Under the pieces are notes generated by a model, which had not been told where the DNA came from, made no database searches, and worked only from the letters and a program-made list of their open reading frames with translations. Shown here piece by piece: positions 52,202-61,707 of a DNA stretch of 64,000 bases. A program made the translations under genes and the position numbers. The stretch covers positions 180,406 to 244,405 of the forward strand of contig NZ_MRCE01000004.1 in assembly GCF_001904725.1 (NCBI RefSeq), written 5' to 3'. The DNA comes from Phormidium ambiguum IAM M-71. GTDB taxonomy: Bacteria; Cyanobacteriota; Cyanobacteriia; Cyanobacteriales; Aerosakkonemataceae. The stretch's first letter is position 1; every line of letters begins with the position of its first letter.

Positions 52202-54085
52202 TTAATCAAAATCATCTTCCACTGCTACAAAGTCAAAATCCTGATTCTGCTCCTCCTTTTGGTCTAATCCCTTCCAGGCAGCCTTCAATTCTTCTATTAA
52301 ATAATTTACGTCTGTTGTTAACCCTTTTCCATCTGGTGCCGCTAAGAATGGAGTTAACTCCGTTCGGGTTTGCTCGGTTAAAAGGGCTTTTACTTCAGCA
52401 GCAAACTCTATTATCTTCTTGATATAACCAATGATTTCATTTATGGCTTTAGCAATTCCGCTAGGATCAAAATAGCTAGCCAAGTCTAATATTTTATTGA
52501 TAACTTCACTTATATTTATTAAACGTTCATACACTCTACCATTAATTTCATTCTTATATTTTTTATATTTTTCATGTAAAGCTTGATAAGGTTTTACTAT
52601 ACTTTTCACCCTTTCAATTTTATTGTTTATACTATTTTGATTTGTATCTGTTTTCTGGTCTTTCAAGTGTTTTTCATTAATCCATATACCTTGCTCCATT
52701 ATCGTTCCGAATTTACCCGGCTGAGTTAATAATATCTTCGCCGAAGGATCCGCCGAGTTAATTCTCAGCATCCATGTTGCTTTTCCTTTTTTTCTCTGTA
52801 TAAATTTCGAGTCCTTTTCCGGATCTACTTCTACCTTAGCTCCAGTGTTTATTGTTCCTACTATTTCCCCACTATCGTTATATAACTTAAATGTTTTACT
52901 TATAATTTTTGACTTAACTAACATTTCTTTTTTCTGTATGATGTTGGCTGAAGCTGCATGAATTTCGCTAGATGAATTTGTTGTATTTTTTTGATTTTCA
53001 GTAGCTTTCGGCTGCACCACATGAGTTAATTCATGGGCTAATAATTCCTGCCCATTAGAACTTTTTGCCTCTATTTCTGGTGTTGCGGCTTTCGGTTTAG
53101 CGGGTTCAGCAACATTTTTTAAGTCGCGATTTATCAGTCCCTGACTAACACTCGCGCCAGCAATTTGCACCTGTTCGCCCCGTGCTGCTTTAGCACCCAA
53201 TAAATCTGCTTCGGTTTCTAAGTTGATATCTGCATTAATTGGTACAGCCTTCCTCTGGGGTGCTGTTACCCGTCCTGCTTTTTGTTGAACGACGTGCGTC
53301 AGTTCGTGACCTAATAATTCTTGCCCGGACTGAGTTTCGGGCTGGTATTTGCCAGGTTGAAAGTGAATATTTTCTCCTTGGGTGTAAGCAATAGCATTCA
53401 TTGCTTTAGCCTGTGGCCCCTCGTGAATCCGAATCCCAGAGAAGTCCGCCCCAAAAGCCGTCTCCATTTTCTGCTGCACAGCTTCTGGCATCGGCTTGCC
53501 GCTCCCAGTCGGAGCCAAGTCAATCTTTGCTTGTACTGGCTTAACCTTTAGCTTTGATTCTGCTTTAGCTTGAGCGGGTTCTTCCTCTTCCCGTTCTTGA
53601 CGTTGAACGGGTTCTGCTTTAGCTTGAGCGGGTTCTTCCTCTTCCCGTTCTTGACGTTGAACGGGTTCTGCTTTAGCTTGAGCGGGTTCTTCCTCTTCCC
53701 GTTCTTGACGTTGAACGGGTTCTGCTTTAGCTTGAGCGGGTTCTTCCTCTTCCCCTTCCTGACGTTGAACGGGTTCAAGCCCTACAATTTTTTGCGCTAC
53801 ACTATCGGCTTGCTGCTCATATTTACCGTTCAGATGACCAATTGTTAACTTAGGTTGAATAATTCTTGAAGTTGTTGGTTGAACTTGTAGTTGAGCAAAG
53901 TTGTACCCAGAATCTTGAGCCTGAAGCAACTGTGTCTGCAAATCAGCTTGTTCTGGTGAGAGATTTGCTGTTTCTTCAACAGCAGCCTGAACCATAAAAG
54001 CGCGGGGCTGATTAATAAGTTGTGTAGCAGTTAAATTACCATCGAATGCTGTTTTCCGGTCAATCTGCTGTCTTCGGGTACGCAT
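52202..54085 (-). CDS. DUF4157 (eCIS core domain) protein with 18-residue repeats
   Basis: The 627 residues carry an eCIS-associated DUF4157 domain at ~183-300: [31 protein letters not shown], then [12 protein letters not shown] (HELTH at 260-264) and [13 protein letters not shown]. Before it are four tandem copies of an 18-residue Glu/Gln-rich unit (104-175). After it, a second HELTH copy (351-355) shows part of the domain was duplicated. Residues ~385-470 form an SH3-like beta segment, then a helical C-terminus. DUF4157 marks cargo or cargo-associated proteins of injection systems. It lies on the opposite strand inside the locus. Toxic activity of the C-terminal part is not evident. Confidence 0.85.
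   Translation of the reverse strand: MRTRRQQIDRKTAFDGNLTATQLINQPRAFMVQAAVEETANLSPEQADLQTQLLQAQDSGYNFAQLQVQPTTSRIIQPKLTIGHLNGKYEQQADSVAQKIVGLEPVQRQEGEEEEPAQAKAEPVQRQEREEEEPAQAKAEPVQRQEREEEEPAQAKAEPVQRQEREEEEPAQAKAESKLKVKPVQAKIDLAPTGSGKPMPEAVQQKMETAFGADFSGIRIHEGPQAKAMNAIAYTQGENIHFQPGKYQPETQSGQELLGHELTHVVQQKAGRVTAPQRKAVPINADINLETEADLLGAKAARGEQVQIAGASVSQGLINRDLKNVAEPAKPKAATPEIEAKSSNGQELLAHELTHVVQPKATENQKNTTNSSSEIHAASANIIQKKEMLVKSKIISKTFKLYNDSGEIVGTINTGAKVEVDPEKDSKFIQRKKGKATWMLRINSADPSAKILLTQPGKFGTIMEQGIWINEKHLKDQKTDTNQNSINNKIERVKSIVKPYQALHEKYKKYKNEINGRVYERLINISEVINKILDLASYFDPSGIAKAINEIIGYIKKIIEFAAEVKALLTEQTRTELTPFLAAPDGKGLTTDVNYLIEELKAAWKGLDQKEEQNQDFDFVAVEDDFD
53561..53776 (-). repeat. Four 54-bp tandem repeats in the DUF4157 gene
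   Basis: Four units of 54 bp code for [18 protein letters not shown] (the first with a Gly variant). Three of them are almost identical at DNA level, so the array is recent or homogenised. It forms a charged linker before the DUF4157 core. Confidence 0.85.
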
Positions 54086-54270
54086 TGCGAATTTACCTTA
54101 TACTTTGCTCAAATCAATTATAAAACAGCATCGTTGAAATTATTGCAAAATTGGTATTGAAAAATTCATGTTAATCTCGAAGCCAAATATTAAAAAATCA
54201 ATCTTTTGACTTTTGATTCATGTATCATTATTTTTGTCAATTAGACAAAAGTATAACCCAACTATTAAAT

Positions 54271-54588
54271 TCAATGATTTTTACCTTGTAAGGCAAATGC
54301 AAAAATGTCATAGATATCACTTTTAAAAGCAGTAGATTTCATATTTCTATGATTAATGAGCGAATTACTGCGCTGATTCTTTTTCAAGTTGGATAATACT
54401 TGATATGCTGTATTAATTTCTTTAAACTTAATTTCCGCCATTTTGTTATGAGGATTTAGATCGGGATGATATCTTCGCGCTAGTTGCCGATAAGCTTGTT
54501 TAATGGCACTTAAGCTGGCTGTTTCATGTAATTCTAAAATTGTATAGTATCTCTTCAATTGATGGGAAATTACTGGTTGGGTATTCAT
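54271..54588 (-). CDS. Small J-domain protein
   Basis: The 105 residues hold one J domain (about 13-75): YYTILELHETASLSAIKQAYRQLARRYHPDLNP with the HPD motif, and KFKEINTAYQVLSN. A basic, unannotated tail follows. It lacks the G/F and zinc regions of full DnaJ. J proteins recruit Hsp70; here it sits between the two DUF4157 genes and could help load or unfold cargo. That link is by position only. Confidence 0.82.
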   Translation of the reverse strand: MNTQPVISHQLKRYYTILELHETASLSAIKQAYRQLARRYHPDLNPHNKMAEIKFKEINTAYQVLSNLKKNQRSNSLINHRNMKSTAFKSDIYDIFAFALQGKNH

Positions 54589-54951
54589 GATTTAATTAGG
54601 ATAAAACTAGAAAGTGAGCTTTAATTTCTTCGTATCCTATCAACGGGAATAAGCTTGTCTCATCAACCAACAGAGAGAAACGGTAATCACACTAAAGTAA
54701 GAAATAATCGATTTAATTTGTTTGCCATAGTCCGAAAATAGAGGCAAAATCAAATAAAGATATCCGACTTCTCTAAGAAGTCGGGTATCGATTTATATAA
54801 AATATCTGTTTTGTCTATTAGCCAAAAGTCGAATATTTTAGTTAGTAGTAAATTGCTTGGTTATAGACTAAATTACAATTCTCAGTTAAGTTGAGATATT
54901 AGTAAAATAAATTGTATTCTGATTAGTGCAGGTAATTTTAGAGGTCAGGAA
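54589..54951. promoter_or_regulatory. 363-bp region upstream of the second injection-system unit
   Basis: Non-coding spacer between the divergent J-domain and 928-residue DUF4157 genes. It contains a palindrome GATATCCGACTTC...GAAGTCGGGTATC at 54760-54789, the second copy of the element at 29171. Promoters for both units should lie here. Confidence 0.5.
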
Positions 54952-57738
54952 ATGAGTACTAAGATAATCCCCCAGACAAAGACCTCATCAACACCTATTC
55001 CGCAGGTGCAAGCACCAAGTACGCTGGGGCAAACAAGAGCTTTTTCAGATTCTATTGAAACTCTAGAACAGGAAAGTACTACTTCCGATTTGCAACGATC
55101 GCTCTTTGCAGCATCACCACCAGAAAATCCAAGCGATCGCACTCCACAAAATAGTTACAACTTTAGTCGAATTTCTATTAGCGATTACGTTCCAGCTATT
55201 GTCCAAAGTAAGCTAGTTGTCGGCGCACCAGGCGATCCCTATGAACAAGAAGCCGATCGCATGGCAGATCAAGTTATGGGGATGAGTTTACCCGTACAAA
55301 AGCAAGAGGAAACAACAGAAGAAGAACCAGAAGTTCAAACTAAACCCATAGAAACTATTCAGCTTCAAGAAACAGAAACAGAAGTTAGCCTCAAACCTTT
55401 AATTGCCGCAATTCAACTTCAACAAAACATAGAAGAAGAGATCAAACTTAAACCTTTAACAGGTAGAGTTCAACGGCAAGAAAGAGAAGAAAATGGTACA
55501 GTATATCTCAAACCTTTAGCCAATAAAATTTCTCTAAAAGTTCAACGAAATATTAAAGAAAGCAACCTGATTTCTCGCAAAGAAAATGGTTCTTTTACTG
55601 CGAATGATAGTATTGAAAGTCGCATCAAATCCACACAAGGTAGTGGTGAATCTTTGCCAGATGAAACTCGTGATTTCATGGAATCTCGCTTTGGCAACGA
55701 CTTTAGCAATGTAAAAATTCACACGGGTTCTCAAGCGATTCAACTTAGCCAAGAATTAAGAGCACAAGCTTTTACTCACGGTGAAAACATCTATTTTAAT
55801 TCTGGTAAATATGAACCTCATAGCGCCGCAGGTAAGAAACTCTTAGCCCATGAATTAACTCATACTATTCAACAAACAGGCTCTAAAATTAAAACAAAAC
55901 CCCTTAATTTAGCAGAAAAACCGAATAAAGTTCAGCGACAAGCTAATTCAGATTTGGCAGCGCAAGTAACTCCAGCTAACAACGAAGGAGCGAAAGTACA
56001 AAGATTTTTTGGCAGTATAGTTAAAGCAGGACTGAAATTAGCTCTTTCACCTGTCAAATGGTTCTTAAATTCTCTAATTGGTGATGTTGCTGGTCAAGTT
56101 ATCGATGCTTTAGTTGATAATCCTGGGGGATTTATCAGTAACCTTTTTAAAGGCATTGGAGATGGATTTAAAAACTTTTTCTCTAATATTGGTAAACATT
56201 TAATTAATGGGTTAGTTGGCTGGTTATTTGGAAATATTGGTGAAATAAAACTACCAGAAAAATTTGATTTAAAAGGGTTTTTAGATATTCTTTTGCAAAT
56301 TATTGGCGCGACCAAAGAACATATCTTTGAATTGGCTAGTCAATCTTTTGGTTCAGATATTGTTGAATTAATTAAATTTGTAGCTGAAAATGGGACGGAT
56401 TTCTTACAAAATATTGGGAAAAATAGCGAAGAAGATGGCGATCCAAATGCAGTTCCAGAAGTTCAGTTAGAGGCTGAAGAAGGAGCACAAGAACAGGGAG
56501 AAGGAGGAATAGAGGAGCAAGCACTAGCTTTAATAGAAAATTTAAGTCCGTCTGCTAAATTTGTTTTCGATCTTTTTGTTAATGTAATTCAAGGTGGCGT
56601 AGGAGGCGTTTGGGATTTTATTAAATCTTCTTTGGGTACACTCAAAGGCATATTAATGGGTGAACTTAAAGATATGGTGATTATGGAAATTATTGAGAAA
56701 GGTGTTACTTGGTTACTCAGTTTGTTAATTCCCGGTGCAGGTGCGATTAAGGCTGGTAAAGCCATAATTGATGTTATTAAGTTTTTTGTGGAAAGGAAAG
56801 AACAAATTAAATCTTTAGTACAAACTATTATAAGTACAATCAAATTAGTTGTAGAAGGTAATGTCAAGGGAATGTCGGAAGCGATCGAAAATGCGATGTC
56901 AAAGGCTATTCCCACAATTTTAGGATTTTTGGCTTCTGTGTTAGGAGTTAGCGGAATACCTAATAAAATTAAAAAGGTGTTTGAAAAATTAAGAGCGCCT
57001 GTAGATAAAATAATTGGAGGTTTATTTGAGAAAGTCAGCAGTTTCTTTAAAGGCGCAAAAGGGAAGAAGAAACAAACCAAAGGTAAACGAGTAGCAAAAG
57101 TCAAGAAATCCAATAGACCAAAATCTAGTGGCAAATTGAAGAAAAGATCGCCTGGAAGTACGACTCCTAAGCGAGGTAAAAAAAGTAAGCCAACTAAAGG
57201 CAACTCTAAGAAAAATACATCGAAAAAAAATAAAAAAGAGAAAGTCAAAAAACATAAATCAACTAAAGAGTTCTTGAAACAAGTAGGCTCAGAAATGGCT
57301 GATTCTTTGAGTTCGGATTTACTCAACCAAAATGAGGAAGATCAACAAGAAGACTCTCAACAAGAAGAATCAGAAAATCAAGAACAAGATGAAGCAGCAG
57401 ATATTCAAGAAATGCCAGAAAAGGGTGTAAAATTACCCATTCAAAGAACAGAAGTTTCTCCAGGTTTCCACTTTAGCCATGTTAGTATTCAAGCACAGAA
57501 CAAAAGCGATCGCCTAAACCACCCCTTAACAGCTGGAAACACCCTGCAAAAACGCGAACTTACTCATCCTGTTCAGCGTTCTCACGCATCACCCCAGGCT
57601 GTTCCACCTTCCGTAAATTCCTTATTTTCTGGCTATGCTCAACAGAGAAATGATGAACAAGCTCCCCATTTTATTCAAAAAGAAGGAGAAGAAAAAGAGA
57701 AAAACAGTAACCTTCAGTTAAAAATATTAAATAGATAG
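54952..57738 (+). CDS. Large DUF4157 protein, candidate injected effector
   Basis: The 928 residues have several parts. A leader (1-115) includes GAPGDPYEQEADRMADQVM, the usual entry to DUF4157. A Gln/Glu repeat zone (115-205) follows, then the DUF4157 core (~225-305; [38 protein letters not shown] with HELTH at 300-304). Residues ~350-700 are rich in Gly and hydrophobic residues with several amphipathic or membrane-type stretches (WLFGNIGEIKL, WLLSLLIPGAGAIKAG, IPTILGFLASVLGVSG). A Lys-rich zone spans ~700-770 and a Glu/Gln-rich zone ~785-820. The C-terminus repeats a decayed core (FHFSHVSIQ, ELTHPVQR). The central part suggests a membrane-active toxin, but this is inference. The next gene starts 17 nt downstream. 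Confidence 0.82.
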   Translation: MSTKIIPQTKTSSTPIPQVQAPSTLGQTRAFSDSIETLEQESTTSDLQRSLFAASPPENPSDRTPQNSYNFSRISISDYVPAIVQSKLVVGAPGDPYEQEADRMADQVMGMSLPVQKQEETTEEEPEVQTKPIETIQLQETETEVSLKPLIAAIQLQQNIEEEIKLKPLTGRVQRQEREENGTVYLKPLANKISLKVQRNIKESNLISRKENGSFTANDSIESRIKSTQGSGESLPDETRDFMESRFGNDFSNVKIHTGSQAIQLSQELRAQAFTHGENIYFNSGKYEPHSAAGKKLLAHELTHTIQQTGSKIKTKPLNLAEKPNKVQRQANSDLAAQVTPANNEGAKVQRFFGSIVKAGLKLALSPVKWFLNSLIGDVAGQVIDALVDNPGGFISNLFKGIGDGFKNFFSNIGKHLINGLVGWLFGNIGEIKLPEKFDLKGFLDILLQIIGATKEHIFELASQSFGSDIVELIKFVAENGTDFLQNIGKNSEEDGDPNAVPEVQLEAEEGAQEQGEGGIEEQALALIENLSPSAKFVFDLFVNVIQGGVGGVWDFIKSSLGTLKGILMGELKDMVIMEIIEKGVTWLLSLLIPGAGAIKAGKAIIDVIKFFVERKEQIKSLVQTIISTIKLVVEGNVKGMSEAIENAMSKAIPTILGFLASVLGVSGIPNKIKKVFEKLRAPVDKIIGGLFEKVSSFFKGAKGKKKQTKGKRVAKVKKSNRPKSSGKLKKRSPGSTTPKRGKKSKPTKGNSKKNTSKKNKKEKVKKHKSTKEFLKQVGSEMADSLSSDLLNQNEEDQQEDSQQEESENQEQDEAADIQEMPEKGVKLPIQRTEVSPGFHFSHVSIQAQNKSDRLNHPLTAGNTLQKRELTHPVQRSHASPQAVPPSVNSLFSGYAQQRNDEQAPHFIQKEGEEKEKNSNLQLKILNR

Positions 57739-57755
57739 ATTAAGGAAAAATAACT

Positions 57756-58886
57756 ATGGAAAACCAGACAGAATCCTATCAACTCAATCAACCATTAATT
57801 CTGTATAAAGATCGAGAATTGGCCTTAAATTTTCCGGCATTAACGCTGATTATTACTAAACAAGACGAAACTTTGCAGCAGTGCCATCTCACGGGTAAAA
57901 TTGATTATGAATTCTACCAAAAAGTTGCTCAATTTGAACTCTTCAACTTCAAGCTTGATGCGCGGATTCCTCTATCACAAAACAAATTATCAACAGACAA
58001 AGAGATCGCGCTATTAATAGAATTACGTCCTGATTTTCTTCCTAAATTAACTAAAGAAGCGCGAACTGCTGAGGAACTAGCCAACTATTTAACAAATTTG
58101 GGATTACAGCCAGAGCTTTCTGAATCTGCAAATTACACGGAAAATTGGTATTGTTTGTCCGTTAAACAACAACAGGGATCTTCAGAAATAGGTTATAGAA
58201 CCTTGTGGGATTATGCCAATCTCAGCACGATTAATCAAATTGTTAATGCTGGTAATGAAGTAGCAGGATATCTCACAACATTGATGAAAGAAATAGGAGA
58301 TTCTTTACCAGTAGAATTACAATCGAATAGTGAAGCAGTGCAGGCGAATCTGTCTAGTTTTTTGCAAGAATTAGAGCAAGAAGAAAGTGAAGATGCAATA
58401 GAATATCAACCTGTTTCAGAAGTGATCCGCGAATTTTTTGATGAAGATGATTGGAATTACGTACAACTAGAAGATGGGAATACATTACAAATGTCTTATC
58501 AAGGGGATAATGGTCGTTGGACTTGCTATGCTTCTCCTGCGGATGAGAGCCAAAGATTTATGTTTTATTCCGTAGCACCTTTAGACACTCCTCCTAACAA
58601 AATTTCGACAATGGTAGAATTTTTAACTAAGGCTAACTATGGTTTAATGATTGGAAATTTTGAGATAGATTTTAATGACGGAGAGATTCGTTATAAAACT
58701 AGTATTGATGTAGAAAATAACCAATTAACTACTAATTTAGTCAAAAATTTAGTATATGTGAATGTAGAGACAATGGATAATTATTTGCCAGGAATTGTAG
58801 GAATTTTAAATAATCAACTTTCTCCTGATGAAGCGATCGCCAAAATTGAAGCACAAACCGCAATCAAAGAAACAGAAGGTGAATAA
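57756..58886 (+). CDS. YbjN-domain protein, candidate effector chaperone
   Basis: The 376 residues have an N-terminal region I do not recognise (~1-210) and a YbjN domain at ~215-345 (VSEVIREFFDEDDWNYVQLEDG, GRWTCYASPADESQRFMFYSV, FLTKANYGLMIGNFEID, GEIRYKTSIDV). YbjN shares the fold of type III secretion chaperones. It is acidic overall and sits 17 nt behind the large DUF4157 gene and 8 nt before the kinase-like gene, so it is surely co-transcribed with both. A chaperone for the large effector is a reasonable inference. No signal peptide is seen. Confidence 0.75.
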   Translation: MENQTESYQLNQPLILYKDRELALNFPALTLIITKQDETLQQCHLTGKIDYEFYQKVAQFELFNFKLDARIPLSQNKLSTDKEIALLIELRPDFLPKLTKEARTAEELANYLTNLGLQPELSESANYTENWYCLSVKQQQGSSEIGYRTLWDYANLSTINQIVNAGNEVAGYLTTLMKEIGDSLPVELQSNSEAVQANLSSFLQELEQEESEDAIEYQPVSEVIREFFDEDDWNYVQLEDGNTLQMSYQGDNGRWTCYASPADESQRFMFYSVAPLDTPPNKISTMVEFLTKANYGLMIGNFEIDFNDGEIRYKTSIDVENNQLTTNLVKNLVYVNVETMDNYLPGIVGILNNQLSPDEAIAKIEAQTAIKETEGE

Positions 58887-58894
58887 AACTCCTC

Positions 58895-61330
58895 ATGGTG
58901 TTGCCTAAACCGAAACCAAAAATTCCCCGTCGCACCCTAGAAGCTGCTAAACGACAAGGTATCTGGAATGTTACCAGCCGCATCAGTTCTTTTACTAGTA
59001 TCTTGCGCTATGGTGCGTACAATTTAGTCCCCCAACAATTGCGCTGGTTAGTTCCTTTTGTTGGGGAAGATATTAAAGATTTTTTTCGCTCAGAACCAGA
59101 AACAACAGCGGAAATAGCAATACCTACTTCCGAACAAAAAAGCTCCGAGCAAATTTCAATTTCTTCTGTTCCTATTTATGAAAAATATCGCTGTTCTATT
59201 GGCAATCCTTTAAATTGTCACCAACCTGAACAAACGATCGAGCAAGAACCGCAGGCTAAATCTTGCTATCAATGTGGATTTCCAACGCTGTTACCTAACC
59301 TAGCAGAAATTCAAGGAAATCACAGCCGATATCGGATTATTCGTTATTTAGGAAATCGAGGTTGGGGTCGTCTTTATGCAGCTATTCAAGTAGTTGAAGA
59401 ACAACCAGTTATTATTAAAGAATACCTATTACCCAAACGGCATTTTAACGAAAAAGAATCAATTCGGGTACAAAAAACTTTAGAAAATGTAGGGGGTTTA
59501 GAGTTAGCAGATGGTCGATCGCAAAATGCGCGAATTGTTTCCATAATAGAAGCGATCGCCGATCGTCACGACACCGAACGCTGCTATTTAATTACTAAAC
59601 AAAATATCGATAGTTATGCCACACTCAGAACCTATTTAGCGCAAAATCAACCGATGTCTTCTCGTGAATTGCGCCATTTACTTAACCAAGTATTGCAAAG
59701 TTTAGAATATCTACACGGCTCAAAATTTCGCCTTCCCAACGGTCAAATTCAAACTGGTATTGCTCATGGTAATATTAGTCTTGATAGCCTGTTAATTTCA
59801 CCCCGATCGCAAAACTATTTTCATACCCCACAATTTTTTGTTTATCTATGCGACCTTGGTTTATGGGAAAACCTCTTTAATCCCCCACCTTATGCACCTT
59901 TTAATCCCACACCTATTAAAGATTTAGAAGCATTAGGTTATGTTAGTTTCTATCTCTTAGCTGGAGGTATTTACGATCGAAAAGGTTCGCTTCTTGACCC
60001 CAAATTAAACCAAAATTGGGGAAAAGTTGATATAGCTTTAAAGTTTTTTATTTTCCGATTGTTGGGACTAGATACCCCTTTTGCTAGCGCCACTGAAGCA
60101 CGTCGCGCTTTATTAAACTTACCAACTGAAGAAGAAATAATTGCTTCTGGATTAGAAACAATTGAACCCACTGCACCCAATGAAATTGCACCATCAAAAC
60201 GGCGTTGGATATGGTGGTTATTAACGCTTTTGGCACTTTCTCTGTTAGGAACTGCGATCGGTTGGTGGTTATTAAACCGTCAGACAGCTATTGCTAATAA
60301 CCAAGAAATTAATCTTCCTTACATTAGAGATGTACCCGCTGTTCCTGATGGTCAGTTTACTTATACAGCAGAACAAAATGGGATTTGGAACTACATTTTA
60401 CGACAGCCTAATTTAGTCGAAAAAGACAAAACATTTGAATCAGAAATTATCGAACAACGACCTCAACTAAAACTCAATTTTTTTACCGAACCTACAGGAG
60501 AAGAAGCGATCGCCAAAGTTCGGCAAGAACAAGCAGACTTTGCTATTAGTAGCTTGATTGATAACCTAAATTACGACTTGGAAGCAAAGACTTTTGCATA
60601 CGATGGTTTAGTATTTTTTGTAGCTTTTAGTTACGAACAACGCGATCGCGCCTTACCCAAAATATTAAACGGTCAGATTACCTTCAAGCAAATTCAGCAA
60701 CTTTACACCGGAAAAATCACCAATTGGAAACAATTAGGGGGTTCTGACTTACCTGTGAAACTTTACATTCCAACTAGTCAAGAAGCAATTAGCATTTTTG
60801 AACAAAAAGTACTCAAAAATGAAGCATTAATCAATGAATTTAGAGAACTCCAAAAATCCCCAACTAACTCAACAATTTTTCTCAATTCATCTCCACAACT
60901 TATCAAATTACCTACCTTAAAAACTCTGCGAACTGTACTTCAAGACTTTGAAAACGAACAAGTTGGCGCAATTGGTTTTGGTACAATTAGCCAAGTTTTT
61001 GGACAATGTTCTGTTTATCCTCTCGCCTTAGTCGATCGACAAAACAAACCTATCCAACCTTTAATCCAAAACGACGGAGAACCCATCAATCCAGCCACCG
61101 ATTTGTGCAATAAAAAAGGCAATTATCATCCAGATTTACAAGCATTTCAAACCGGACGCTATCCTTTAGCATATTCGATCGCCATAGTTTACCCACGCGA
61201 TAACCGTCGTCTCCCCATAGGCGAACGATTTGCTAACATTCTGAAAACCGAAGAAAGTCAACATTTGTTAAGCAAAACAGGTGTCGTACCAATTCAACTA
61301 CCCACAAAGGAATCAACAACAGGAAACTAA
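58895..61330 (+). CDS. Pseudokinase with one membrane segment and PstS-like extracytoplasmic domain
   Basis: The 811 residues show: an N-terminal helical part (1-65); a 4-Cys zinc-ribbon-like module (C100, C108, C124, C127) as in cyanobacterial 4-Cys kinases; a protein-kinase fold at ~145-410; a membrane helix (438-460); and a PstS-type phosphate-binding-like domain (~480-800; QADFAISSLI, FKQIQQLYTGKITNWKQLGG, VGAIGFGTISQV). In the kinase part the ATP-lysine is kept (K175 in VIIKEY) and DLG (D320) remains. The catalytic loop reads HGNISLDSLL, so the catalytic Asp, Lys and Asn are all lost. It is probably a pseudokinase that binds partners. Membrane anchoring or ligand sensing for the injection system is inferred from the operon. 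Confidence 0.85.
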   Translation: MVLPKPKPKIPRRTLEAAKRQGIWNVTSRISSFTSILRYGAYNLVPQQLRWLVPFVGEDIKDFFRSEPETTAEIAIPTSEQKSSEQISISSVPIYEKYRCSIGNPLNCHQPEQTIEQEPQAKSCYQCGFPTLLPNLAEIQGNHSRYRIIRYLGNRGWGRLYAAIQVVEEQPVIIKEYLLPKRHFNEKESIRVQKTLENVGGLELADGRSQNARIVSIIEAIADRHDTERCYLITKQNIDSYATLRTYLAQNQPMSSRELRHLLNQVLQSLEYLHGSKFRLPNGQIQTGIAHGNISLDSLLISPRSQNYFHTPQFFVYLCDLGLWENLFNPPPYAPFNPTPIKDLEALGYVSFYLLAGGIYDRKGSLLDPKLNQNWGKVDIALKFFIFRLLGLDTPFASATEARRALLNLPTEEEIIASGLETIEPTAPNEIAPSKRRWIWWLLTLLALSLLGTAIGWWLLNRQTAIANNQEINLPYIRDVPAVPDGQFTYTAEQNGIWNYILRQPNLVEKDKTFESEIIEQRPQLKLNFFTEPTGEEAIAKVRQEQADFAISSLIDNLNYDLEAKTFAYDGLVFFVAFSYEQRDRALPKILNGQITFKQIQQLYTGKITNWKQLGGSDLPVKLYIPTSQEAISIFEQKVLKNEALINEFRELQKSPTNSTIFLNSSPQLIKLPTLKTLRTVLQDFENEQVGAIGFGTISQVFGQCSVYPLALVDRQNKPIQPLIQNDGEPINPATDLCNKKGNYHPDLQAFQTGRYPLAYSIAIVYPRDNRRLPIGERFANILKTEESQHLLSKTGVVPIQLPTKESTTGN

Positions 61331-61446
61331 AAACTGATAATTGAGAAAACTATCAAGAAACCCGCCAAAAATATAGACTTTTGGTTAATTCTTTTCTCTC
61401 AGAAACTTGTTTATACTCACTCTGAATAGTTTCCCTGAGAATTACC

Positions 61447-61707
61447 ATGACCTCAAAAGCAGATAATGAACCATCTTGGGAACCCATAAATAATTTAACC
61501 GTTCCATCGGGTTACACAGCTTCTGCACAGATTCAAACTAATCGCCAAGACAATCAAATTACTTTTCAAGAACTATCCAAAGCCGCTGCGCGAATTCAAG
61601 AAGACCCTTTAAAAGTAAAACAATTAGCCGATCGAGTTTATCAGTTAATGTTGGAAGACTTACATCAAGAAAAACAAAGAAATAACAATTATGGAGGGTT
61701 ATTTTGA
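61447..61707 (+). CDS. Small injection-system protein, unknown
   Basis: The 86 residues have a polar N-terminal half (SWEPINNLTVPSGYTASAQI) and a helical C-terminal half (QELSKAAARIQEDPLKVKQLADRVYQLMLEDL) ending in a basic EKQRNNNYGGLF. This kind of short amphipathic tail occurs in small proteins of phage-tail-like loci, but I cannot give a family. Its stop overlaps the start of the next gene by 4 nt (TTGA), so the two are coupled. The 116-nt gap before it may hold an internal promoter. Confidence 0.7.
   Translation: MTSKADNEPSWEPINNLTVPSGYTASAQIQTNRQDNQITFQELSKAAARIQEDPLKVKQLADRVYQLMLEDLHQEKQRNNNYGGLF
61693..61706 (+). promoter_or_regulatory. Shine-Dalgarno deciding a TTG start
   Basis: GGAGGG (61693-61698) lies 5 nt before TTG 61704. 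It supports translation from TTG within the stop codon overlap TTGA of the upstream small gene. Confidence 0.75.

Noticed and set aside
53548-53848. Repetitive open frames in other frames and on the other strand of the DUF4157 repeat
   Set aside because: Shadows created by the 54-bp repeat, which keeps all frames open; the DUF4157 frame is the one with domain matches.
56589-57326. 245-codon antisense frame within the large DUF4157 gene
   Set aside because: Hydrophobic shadow of the Lys/Gly-rich coding strand; no start context.
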